Shown here: one piece after another, positions 7,916 to 15,258 of the stretch
Layout: each line of letters opens with the position of its first letter
Numbering within the stretch: the stretch's first letter is position 1
Origin: DATJXG01 sp035500455
GTDB taxonomy: Bacteria; Acidobacteriota; Terriglobia; Terriglobales; Acidobacteriaceae
Reading direction: 5' to 3'
Length of the DNA stretch: 40,832 nucleotides
Assembly (NCBI GenBank): GCA_035500455.1
Contig: DATJXG010000080.1
Location: 1 to 40,832, forward strand
Notes under the pieces: generated by a model
The model's database searches: none
Told to the model about the DNA's origin: nothing
Seen by the model: the letters and a program-made list of their open reading frames with translations, nothing else
Made by a program: the position numbers and the translations under genes

Positions 7916-9085
7916 GTGACCGCCGACCGCAGGCCCGGGCGCCGCCGTCTTTACCTCGGCTTGCCCATCCTGCTGGCCGGGATCTTCGTCCTGCTCCTGC
8001 CGGGCGCCAGCGTTTACTATCGCTACTCGGGTGGGCGATCCTGCGCGCGTTGCCATGAAATCTGGCAGCCCTACACGGATTGGCATACTTCAACTCACCG
8101 CAACGTGCCCTGTTCCGACTGCCACGGGGACGTATTCACGCTCGATCTAGGTTTTCACCTCAAGAACATGCATCGCCTGGCGGCCCACTTGCGCGGTGAG
8201 ATACCCGAACAGGTGCGACTTAAGAACGAGGATGTGCTGCGCATGGGCAACCGTTGCCGGACATGCCATGAGCAGGAGTTTGCGGATTGGGCTGCGGGAC
8301 CCCACGCCGTCACTTACAGAGAGATATTTCTGGACGATAACCACAATCACCAGCAGCACTTGATGGATGATTGCCTGCGCTGTCACGCAATGCACTTCAA
8401 CGGCGGAATTCGTGACCTGGTGACACCACTCGACACCAAAGGTCCTTGGACACTGCGCGACCCAAAACTCGCGGAACAACCAGCCATTCCCTGCCTCGCT
8501 TGTCACCAGATGCACCATGAAGGAACGCTTCTGGTGCGCTCGGCAGTGAAACCTGTGAACCCCGGCCCCAGCCAGGAAATCTCTCGGCCGTCGCTGGCGC
8601 TATTTGACCGGCGAGAGATGGATTTCGTGGCCCTTGGCCGTCTTCCCCTACCCACGATGCACGATGGCGACAGAACCATCAAGATCAGCCCAGACATCCG
8701 CCAGGCTCTCTGCTACCAGTGCCACGCACCTCTGGCCAGTATGAAAGTGGGCACTGGCGACGATCGAACACCCGTAGGCGTCCATGAAGGACTAAGCTGC
8801 TTCGCTTGCCACCAGGGACACGGCCAAAATACCCGACCTTCGTGCGCTACCTGTCACCCGCAGTTATCCAACTGCGGACTGGACGTGGAAACGATGGATA
8901 CTACCTTCAAGTCAACCAAGAGCCCGCACAACATACATTCCGTCAAATGTATTGATTGCCACACCAAGGGCGTTCCCAGGAAGAAACCGAAAGGCGCAAG
9001 GGTTCCGGGTGGATCGTCGGCGAACGGAAAATTATCCAGAGACGAGCTTCAGGGAGATCTCCTTCAAGCCGACTTCCGACGGTAG
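7916..9085 (+). CDS. Nonahaem cytochrome c, membrane anchored (NapC/NrfH-like start)
   Basis: 389 residues from GTG 7916, 12 bp after the GMC stop with AAGG upstream. A single N-terminal membrane segment (about residues 12-33) is followed by nine CxxCH haem c motifs: CARCH, CSDCH, CRTCH, CLRCH, CLACH, CYQCH, CFACH, CATCH and CIDCH. The first two close to the membrane helix resemble NapC/NrfH quinol dehydrogenases; the remainder resemble DmsE/NrfA-like multihaem modules. In glucose dehydrogenases of this architecture a multihaem subunit accepts electrons from the GMC subunit, so this protein probably passes electrons from the dehydrogenase to the quinone pool or periplasmic carriers. The C-terminal 40 residues are basic and of low complexity. 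Nine haems are more than the usual three of such dehydrogenases. Confidence 0.92.
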   Translation: MTADRRPGRRRLYLGLPILLAGIFVLLLPGASVYYRYSGGRSCARCHEIWQPYTDWHTSTHRNVPCSDCHGDVFTLDLGFHLKNMHRLAAHLRGEIPEQVRLKNEDVLRMGNRCRTCHEQEFADWAAGPHAVTYREIFLDDNHNHQQHLMDDCLRCHAMHFNGGIRDLVTPLDTKGPWTLRDPKLAEQPAIPCLACHQMHHEGTLLVRSAVKPVNPGPSQEISRPSLALFDRREMDFVALGRLPLPTMHDGDRTIKISPDIRQALCYQCHAPLASMKVGTGDDRTPVGVHEGLSCFACHQGHGQNTRPSCATCHPQLSNCGLDVETMDTTFKSTKSPHNIHSVKCIDCHTKGVPRKKPKGARVPGGSSANGKLSRDELQGDLLQADFRR

Positions 9086-9189
9086 GCAGGTTTTCCCGGG
9101 TTCGTATACGATCCAACTGTGGCGCCCTGGAGTGATCGCAACGTTTTCTGGGCTTCGACGCTCGGCATTTGCAGGAACTGGTGGATAGG

Positions 9190-10218
9190 ATGAAAACTTT
9201 GGTGCTTTTGCTGGCCCTTTTTTCAGTGAATCCAGCTAGCTCGCAGCAGATGCCAGGCCTCGAAATGGGCACCGTTGCTCCCACGATTCATGCGCGTGAC
9301 CAGTTTGGCAAGGAGCAGACTACGGCCACGCTGATGGGACCGAAGGGGATGGTTTTGCTCTTCTTCCGCTCCTCTGATTGGTGACCGTTCTGTAAAGAGC
9401 AACTGGTCCAGTTGCAGGCAGCGCATGAACAGTTTCGCCGCGAAGGTCTCGGCCTGGCTGCGGTGAGCTACGACAGCACCGCGATTCTGCAGGACTTTAC
9501 CCAGCGCCACAGAATTGACTATCCCCTGCTCGCCGATCCCAATTCCGAAATTATTCGCCAGTTTGGAGTTCTGAATGAGCAAGCGACCGGATTCACGAAG
9601 GGCATGGCCATTCCGGGGTATTTCTACATCACTCCGAAGGGAGTAATTAAAGAGAAGTTCTTCGAAACCGCTTACACCGACCGTTACACGGCGAACAATC
9701 TGCTGATGAAGCTGTTTCCGCAGTTGGTCGAAGGGACCGGGAGAGCGGTTGCCAGTCCGTATATCAAGTTGAATCTCTTCCAGTCGGACCAGGTTGTGGT
9801 TCCGGGAAGCCGGTTCACGCTCGCGGCTGAGGTCGAGTTGCCGAATGACACCCATGTTTACGCCCCTGGGGTGAAAGGATACAAGCCCATCCAACTCATT
9901 CTGGAAGCTCCTCCGGAACTGAAGCTTGACCCACCCCGATACCCGGAAAGCAAAGTACTCTACCTTCCCGCAATCAACGAATCGGTGCCGGTGTTTGAAG
10001 GTAAATTCCGCATCTCTGAGGATGTCACCGTTTCCGCCGACCGCCAGTTTGTGGGGTCGATCGGTACTGGCAGGACCGTCACAATCAAAGGAACTCTGCT
10101 TTATCAGGCTTGCGACAGCGTCAAGTGTTACCTCCCGCAAAAAGCCGAAGTATCCTGGAGTGCGCAAGTGACGCCGCTCGACAGGGAGCGGGCGCCGGAG
10201 GCAATTCAGCACAGGTGA
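9190..10218 (+). CDS. Selenocysteine-containing redoxin (peroxiredoxin-like) fused to DsbD N-terminal-like domain
   Basis: 342 residues if the in-frame TGA at 9382-9384 is read as selenocysteine (Sec65). Start ATG 9190 begins a cleavable signal peptide (KTLVLLLALFSVNPASSQQ). Residues 25-180 are an AhpC/TSA-Redoxin thioredoxin fold; its active site reads SSDW-U-PFCK, where relatives have Cys at the U position (DWCPFCK type), giving a UxxC pair with Cys68. Residues about 195-335 match the DsbD N-terminal immunoglobulin-like domain, including its CDSVKC pair (Cys308 and Cys313). The reading frame is continuous on both sides of the TGA and a SECIS-like hairpin starts 14 bases after it. Expected role: periplasmic peroxide or disulphide reduction, with internal electron relay from the DsbD-like domain. 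The alternative is a nonsense mutation; the exact hit on the redox residue argues against it. Confidence 0.85.
9382..9415 (+). promoter_or_regulatory. UGA(Sec) codon with bacterial SECIS-like hairpin
   Basis: TGA at 9382-9384 is followed by a perfect 7-bp stem GCAACTG/CAGTTGC (9399-9405 with 9409-9415) closing a GTC loop (9406-9408). The loop begins 21 nt after the TGA and its first base is G, which fits the published bacterial SECIS rule (apical loop about 16-37 nt from the UGA, G among the first two loop bases). The stem is also coding sequence for KEQLVQLQ. Confidence 0.78.
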
Positions 10219-10369
10219 GCGAATTCGCGGGCGCTGTGCTGGGGACAGCCCTGAAACCGAGGAACCGAAGCCTCCGTCTACGGAGAAGCGATCCGAAAGC
10301 GAAAGCATTGGTGGGCGCGCCCTTGGAGGTGTAAATTCTTTGCTGGATGCACCGTAGTACTCCCCGGCT

Positions 10370-12139
10370 GTGAATAACGCTAACTCGGGACCCTCAAGCC
10401 TGACGATCAATTCAAGAGAGCCGCATCCCGGCTCGCGCAGGATCTTCCTGAAGCGCTTCGCCGCCGGGCTCGCCGCCGCGGGCTGGCCGCGATTTCTCTG
10501 GCCATTCTCCCAGCAAGTACCACAAACCGGAACCAAGTTCCCATTTGAGCTGGTTCCGCCTTCCGTGAGCGGGATCACGTGGACACACAAGAATGGGCGC
10601 TCGCCGGAGATGTATCTGCCGGAGACGGTGGGTGCGGGGTGCGCTTTCGTCGATTACGACAACGACGGCTGGATGGATATTTACCTGGTTAACAGTGGCA
10701 AGTGCGACTTTTTGGATCCCCAACCGCCCCTCCGCAACGCACTCTACAAGAACAACCGCAACGGAACATTCACCGATGTGACGGAGCAGGCCGGCGTTCC
10801 CGGCAGCGGGTACGGAATGGGTGTGGCGGCCGGCGATTACGACGGCGATGGCTTGCCCGACCTTCTCGTCACGCAGTACAACGGCGTCATCCTCTATCAC
10901 AACAACGGTGACGGCACCTTCACCGACGTCACCCGCAAGGCTGGCCTGCCCACTTCTGGGTGGGCATCCAGCGCAGTCTGGTTCGACTACGACAATGACG
11001 GCAAGCTGGACCTCTTTATTTGCAGGTTTGTGGATTTCGACAAGTCCAAGAACAAGTACTGCGGCAACCCTGACACCGGGCGTTACTACTGCATCCCGCG
11101 CGTTTACGATCCCATGCCGAGCTGGCTTTTCCACAATAATGGCGACGGCACTTTCACCGACGTCAGTACGCAGTCCGGCATTGCGAAATCGATGGGGAAG
11201 GCCTGGGGCGTGGTTGCTTGCGACGTCAATAACGACGGGCTCATGGACCTGTTCGTTGCCAACGACACCGTGGCAAATTTTCTGTTTCTCAATCGCGGCA
11301 ATGGCAAGTTCGAAGAGCGGGGCCTGCAGGCCAACGTTGGCTACAGCGCCGAAGGACGGGCGCGCTCAGGAATGGGCGTGGATTCCGCCGACTATGACCA
11401 GGACGGCTGGATCGACTTGTTCGTTAGTAACGTGGACCAGGAGATGTATTCGCTCTACCGCAACAATCGCGATGAAACCTTTGACGATATGGCCATGCCC
11501 TACGGCATCGGCAGGACCACGCGCCTGATGAGCGGCTGGGGCGTGAAATTTTTCGACTACGACAACGACGGTAATCTGGACCTGTTCCTGGCCAACGGGC
11601 ACCCCGACGACAAAATCGAAACCCATTCCAGCGAGGTGAAATACCGCGAGCCTATGCTGCTGTTTCACGGCACTGGAAAGGGACTCGAGAATGTCACCGC
11701 CGCCAGCGGCCCCGTCTTTGATACCCCATACGCCGCCCGCGGCATGGCGATTGGCGACTTCGACAATGACGGCGCACTCGACGTCCTGGTCGCAATCAAT
11801 GATGGCGCGCCTCTGTTGCTGAAGAATCAGGCCGGCAGCCGTAATCATTGGCTGGGAGTAAAGCTGGTCGCCAAGCGCGCCAACCCCGACGCCATCGGCG
11901 CGATCGTCACCTGGAAAGCCGGCGATCTGCTGCGATCGGTCTTCAAGACCGGCGGAGGAAGCTACCTGGCTTCGCATGACCCGCGCATGGTGCTGGGTAT
12001 CGGCGGCCGTTCCCGGCTTGACTGGGTGGAAGTCAAATGGCCGCTGCCAAGCGGGCGCGTGGAACGCTTCACAAATCTTCCAATCGATCAGTACACGACC
12101 CTGACAGAGGGACGCGGCGACCCACCACTAAAGCCATGA
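10370..12139 (+). CDS. CRTAC1-family protein: FG-GAP/VCBS propeller with ASPIC-UnbV domain (second copy)
   Basis: 589 residues from GTG 10370; a TAG at 10355 excludes longer versions and no good ribosome site is seen, so translation initiation is uncertain. A Tat-like signal (SRRIFLKRFAAGLAAAG, residues 23-39) precedes the mature part. Residues about 75-470 contain repeated FG-GAP/VCBS units with Ca-binding loops (DYDNDGWMD, DYDGDGLPD, DYDNDGKLD, DVNNDGLMD, DYDQDGWID, DYDNDGNLD, DFDNDGALD). The C-terminal ASPIC/UnbV domain runs from NHWLGVKLV to VKWPLPSG. Same architecture as the gene at 1834-3699 but clearly diverged. Function unknown; export and Ca-dependent propeller are what the sequence supports. 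It follows the selenoprotein by 151 bp, which contain no clear terminator, so co-transcription is possible. Confidence 0.88.
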   Translation: MNNANSGPSSLTINSREPHPGSRRIFLKRFAAGLAAAGWPRFLWPFSQQVPQTGTKFPFELVPPSVSGITWTHKNGRSPEMYLPETVGAGCAFVDYDNDGWMDIYLVNSGKCDFLDPQPPLRNALYKNNRNGTFTDVTEQAGVPGSGYGMGVAAGDYDGDGLPDLLVTQYNGVILYHNNGDGTFTDVTRKAGLPTSGWASSAVWFDYDNDGKLDLFICRFVDFDKSKNKYCGNPDTGRYYCIPRVYDPMPSWLFHNNGDGTFTDVSTQSGIAKSMGKAWGVVACDVNNDGLMDLFVANDTVANFLFLNRGNGKFEERGLQANVGYSAEGRARSGMGVDSADYDQDGWIDLFVSNVDQEMYSLYRNNRDETFDDMAMPYGIGRTTRLMSGWGVKFFDYDNDGNLDLFLANGHPDDKIETHSSEVKYREPMLLFHGTGKGLENVTAASGPVFDTPYAARGMAIGDFDNDGALDVLVAINDGAPLLLKNQAGSRNHWLGVKLVAKRANPDAIGAIVTWKAGDLLRSVFKTGGGSYLASHDPRMVLGIGGRSRLDWVEVKWPLPSGRVERFTNLPIDQYTTLTEGRGDPPLKP

Positions 12140-12152
12140 GAGATGTCTTGCA

Positions 12153-12194
12153 ATGGAGCCGAGGGCATGGAGCCGAGAGCATAGAGCGGAGAGC
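12153..12194. repeat. Three tandem 14-bp units
   Basis: ATGGAGCCGAGGGC, ATGGAGCCGAGAGC and ATAGAGCGGAGAGC follow head to tail just after the CRTAC1 stop. The second differs from the first by one base and the third from the second by two, so this is a short minisatellite-like duplication series. Confidence 0.8.
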
Positions 12195-12374
12195 AGAGGT
12201 CGGGAAAAGCTGGACCCCGGCTTCCCGCCGATAAAGATGTGTAAGAAGCTCCTTATCAAGCAGTTAGCAGGCACGATTGCCCGTCTGAACGACTAAGAAC
12301 AGGCACCGGACGAGGTTGGTTCGGGGCCGCTTACCGCCAACCTCAGTCATTTACCTCCATCCCTCGTCCCTGGG

Positions 12375-12424
12375 CCCATCGGCGGATGGGTCGGCAAAAG
12401 CCGAAAGCAAGGGACTAAAGTTCC
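12375..12424. repeat. Cluster of three short hairpins, REP-like or leader RNA
   Basis: CCCATC-GGCG-GATGGG (12375-12390) abuts TCGGC-AAAA-GCCGA (12391-12404), followed by GGGAC-TAAA-GTTCC (12411-12424). The CTAAAG loop hairpin resembles dispersed palindromic elements of Acidobacteriota genomes as I recall them; a structured leader of the chemosensory operon is the alternative. Confidence 0.4.
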
Positions 12425-12741
12425 AATCCACTAGACCGATAACTCACATAGTCGGGCCGGAAGCGGGTTTTCGCCGCGGCATGATGTATTTCCCGCAGAA
12501 GTTCCAGGCAAAACCGCAAGCTGACTGACCGCTGCTCTTGAACTCAATTTCTCGCCCATCAAGCTCCTATGGCGGGGGATGAGCCAAATCCAATTTCGCC
12601 CGGCGCATCCTTCGACTCGCCCACCAATCGCAGTCGATGTAGGAGAGAGCGCCGCGAAGCAGGAGTTTGATGGCGGTGGTCTCGGCCACCATCACTGGCA
12701 AGCATCGGACCAGCAGTTCGGTTCGACGGAGGAGACCTGGT

Positions 12742-13065
12742 GTGCCGGTAGTTCTTGACCAAGGCGGAGCCAAGTGCTTTGTCCGCCTGGAGGGTGAGGT
12801 CAACATCACCCTTGCGGTGGAATTGAAAACGGTGCTTTTGCAGGCTTTGGCATCCGGCAAAGAGCTGCTTGTGGACCTGGAGCGCGCCACCGAAGTGGAC
12901 GTCACCGCCTTGCAGTTGATCACGGCGCTGGATCGCGCAGCCAGACGGTCGGGCATAAGGGTCGCGCTGGCAGGTCGGGTGCCCGCGGAAATCTTGACCG
13001 ACGTGGTGGATGGAGGCTTTGGCGAGTTCCCGATTTCGACGGAGCCAGGGGTAAAGGGCGGATGA
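12742..13065 (+). CDS. STAS-domain protein (anti-sigma-factor-antagonist/chemotaxis type)
   Basis: 107 residues from GTG 12742, chosen because GGAGGAG lies at 12728-12734, seven bases upstream; a longer frame back to 12667 would start without such a site. The sequence is one STAS fold: strand VRLEGEVNI, helix AVELKTVLLQAL, then LLVDLERATEVDVTALQLITAL, in which the usual D-x-S phospho-loop reads EVDVTALQ with Thr at the Ser position. STAS proteins act as phosphorylatable switches in SpoIIAA-like partner modules. The stop overlaps the start of cheA by four bases (ATGA), indicating translational coupling, so it is probably part of the chemosensory array output or input; its kinase or partner is not visible. 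Confidence 0.85.
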   Translation: MPVVLDQGGAKCFVRLEGEVNITLAVELKTVLLQALASGKELLVDLERATEVDVTALQLITALDRAARRSGIRVALAGRVPAEILTDVVDGGFGEFPISTEPGVKGG

Positions 13066-15107
13066 TCGACCAATACAAGCAGGCCTTCCAGGAAGAAGCT
13101 CGCGAGGTCCTCGTTGAGCTGGAGTCTGCCCTGCTGGCGCTCAACGAGAATCGAGGCGACAAAGAACTCGTGGGACGGGCGTTCCGTGCCCTGCATACCA
13201 TCAAGGGTTCAGGGGCGATGTTTGGCTTCGACGAACTCGCCGCCTTTACGCACAACCTCGAGAATGCTTTTGACGAAGTTCGCAATGGACGGCTTGAGAC
13301 TACCGCCGAGCTGATTAACCTTTCCTTGACGGCGCTGGACCAGATCAAGGCTTTGCTGGAGGAAAGTGGGGGCCAAGCGGCCAGCGCCACCTCCGCCGAA
13401 ATACTGACCAGGTTGCGTGAGCTTACCGGAAAGGCCGAGACCCACCCAGTCAAAGCGCCGCCTGCCGCAATTGCAGTCCCCGTCGCCGCCCCCCAGGGAG
13501 CAGCCAACGACTGGCGAATCCGGTTTGTCCCGGGGCCCGACCTTCTGCGTGGCGGCACCAATCCCCTGCTTCTCTTCCGCGAACTGAAACAGCTGGGCAA
13601 GCTACGCAATATCGCGACTACGGCCACAATCCCCACGCTCGAAGAAATGAATCCCCAGCTCTGCTACATCAGCTGGGACATGGTCCTCACCACTCCTGCC
13701 GCTCGCGAGGCGATCGCGGATGTCTTTATCTTCGTTGCCGATAGCTGTGAACTGACAATTGAGCCTGCGACGGAGAACGCTTCGAGTGTGGCACCCGCAA
13801 GTTCTGTGGTCCCAACTTCCGAGGCGGCGGCGCCGGCGCCGCAGAAAGGGAAATACCCCAGCTATGGCCGCCGCGCCTATGACAGTCCGGACACGGCATC
13901 GAGCATTCGCGTTCCCGCCGCCAAGCTGGACCAACTCGTCAACCTGGTGGGCGAATTGGTGACCGTGCAAGCCCGATTGGGCGTGGTCGCAAACCGCGGC
14001 GACGATCCGGACATGGTAACCATCTCGGAGGAAGTCGAACGTCTCACCTCGGCCCTGCGCGAAAACTCGATGAGCATTCGCATGTTGCCGATTCGCGCTA
14101 CCTTCGAACGTTTTCGCCGCCTGGTCCACGACCTGGCGCGAGATTTGCGCAAAGAAGTCGAACTCACCATCGAGGGCGCCGACACCGAACTGGACAAGAC
14201 CGTCATCGACCAGTTGAGCGATCCCCTGATGCATCTGATCCGCAACAGCATGGATCACGGCATTGAATCGCCGCAGGAGCGCCTTGCCGCCGGCAAGCGT
14301 CCTTGCGCCACACTCCACCTCAGCGCGCGGCACTCGGGAGCCAGTGTCCTCATCAGCGTGGCGGACGACGGCGCCGGCATCAACGCGAAGGCGGTGCGTG
14401 AGCGCGCCGTGGAGAAAGGGATGATTGCGCCGGACGCGCAGCTCACGGAACCCGAAATCTTCTCGCTCATTCTGGCTCCCGGGTTTTCCACGGCCAAGCA
14501 GGTAACCGATGTCTCCGGTCGCGGGGTTGGCATGGACGTGGTCCGCCGCAGCGTGGAGGCCCTGCGGGGCACCATCGATATCGCCAGCAAACCGTCCAGT
14601 GGAACCAGCGTTACGCTTCGCCTGCCGCTCACCCTGGCGATCATTGACGGCCTCTTGGTGCGAATCGGAAGCGCCTATTTTGTCCTTCCCCTGGCGACCA
14701 CTCTGGAGTGCATCGAATTGACGCGGGAGGATGTGGAAAAGACCAACGGCAAGCATGTCGCCTACGTGCGCGGAGAAATCATCCCGTACATACGGCTGCG
14801 CGAGTATTTCCAACTACGAACCGAGCGGCCGGAGCGCGAGCAGATCATGGTCGCCGAGACCGAACAAGGGCGCTACGGCTTCGTGGTGGACCAGGTGCTG
14901 GGGGACCATCAAACCGTAATCAAGAACCTGGGCCGCTTTTACCGGCACATCCAGATCGTGTCCGGCGCCACCATTCTCGGTAATGGAAGTGTGGCCCTGA
15001 TCCTGGATCCGCATCGACTGGTCCAGGAAGCCATTCGCACGATATCCGCTGACCCGCGCGCCGACCTGCGTGCGCAGAACCCGCACGGCCGCAGAGTCGC
15101 CGTATGA
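13062..15107 (+). CDS. cheA: Chemotaxis histidine kinase CheA
   Basis: 681 residues. The N-terminal Hpt (P1) domain carries the phosphorylated His45 in ALHTIKGSGAMFG. An Ala/Pro linker leads to a globular segment (about 150-225) that may be the CheY/CheB-binding P2 part. Dimerisation domain P3 starts at VPAAKLDQLVNLVGELV (about 285). The ATP-binding P4 domain shows the N box LMHLIRNSMDHGIE (about 390-402), DDGAGIN (about 433) and GRGVGMDVV (about 485). The CheW-like P5 domain covers about 526-665. Complete length and all catalytic motifs are intact. Encoded with a 4-bp overlap after the STAS gene and 151 bp before the MCP. It phosphorylates the CheY and CheB of this operon, and perhaps the response regulators at its end. 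Confidence 0.96.
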   Translation: MIDQYKQAFQEEAREVLVELESALLALNENRGDKELVGRAFRALHTIKGSGAMFGFDELAAFTHNLENAFDEVRNGRLETTAELINLSLTALDQIKALLEESGGQAASATSAEILTRLRELTGKAETHPVKAPPAAIAVPVAAPQGAANDWRIRFVPGPDLLRGGTNPLLLFRELKQLGKLRNIATTATIPTLEEMNPQLCYISWDMVLTTPAAREAIADVFIFVADSCELTIEPATENASSVAPASSVVPTSEAAAPAPQKGKYPSYGRRAYDSPDTASSIRVPAAKLDQLVNLVGELVTVQARLGVVANRGDDPDMVTISEEVERLTSALRENSMSIRMLPIRATFERFRRLVHDLARDLRKEVELTIEGADTELDKTVIDQLSDPLMHLIRNSMDHGIESPQERLAAGKRPCATLHLSARHSGASVLISVADDGAGINAKAVRERAVEKGMIAPDAQLTEPEIFSLILAPGFSTAKQVTDVSGRGVGMDVVRRSVEALRGTIDIASKPSSGTSVTLRLPLTLAIIDGLLVRIGSAYFVLPLATTLECIELTREDVEKTNGKHVAYVRGEIIPYIRLREYFQLRTERPEREQIMVAETEQGRYGFVVDQVLGDHQTVIKNLGRFYRHIQIVSGATILGNGSVALILDPHRLVQEAIRTISADPRADLRAQNPHGRRVAV

Positions 15108-15258
15108 CGGCATGGTTGCAGGAGGTGAGATCGATCACAACAGCACCCTCCGCAAATCCCGGATCATCGGAGGCAAGTGCCTTATCCGGGAAACATTTCG
15201 GCGATCGAAGGATCCAGGATCGATAGGCAACGAATTTCAATTCAAAGGAGCTGAAGTC

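Larger units (their letters stand above)
12140..12741. other. 602-bp intergenic region before the chemosensory operon
   Basis: No convincing gene. It holds a three-unit 14-bp tandem repeat (12153-12194) and three consecutive small hairpins (12375-12424), described separately. Short open frames here (for example 12316-12528) show no recognisable protein features. I see no strong sigma-70 promoter; the STAS gene has a clear GGAGGAG ribosome site at 12728-12734. Confidence 0.6.

Noticed and set aside
9169..9384. Short 71-codon ORF ending at TGA 9384, and a separate ORF from 9412
   Set aside because: Both are halves of one frame; the TGA replaces a redox Cys and has a SECIS-like hairpin, so I treat them as one selenoprotein gene rather than two genes or a pseudogene.
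9223..10590. 455-codon open frame on the minus strand
   Set aside because: Covers the selenoprotein gene in antisense; it crosses the recoded TGA freely but has no recognisable domain, while the plus strand has two.
12391..12460. c-di-GMP (GEMM) riboswitch in the gap before the che operon
   Set aside because: GGCAAAAGCC and GGGACTAAAG recall pieces of GEMM, but the paired tetraloop-receptor arms and the 3' GGTTACCG-like part are not found.
12316..12528. 70-codon ORF in the intergenic region
   Set aside because: No ribosome site and it overlaps the hairpin cluster; no domain or signal recognised.
13602..14813. 403-codon open frame on the minus strand
   Set aside because: Antisense of cheA; GC-rich third positions keep shadow frames open here.
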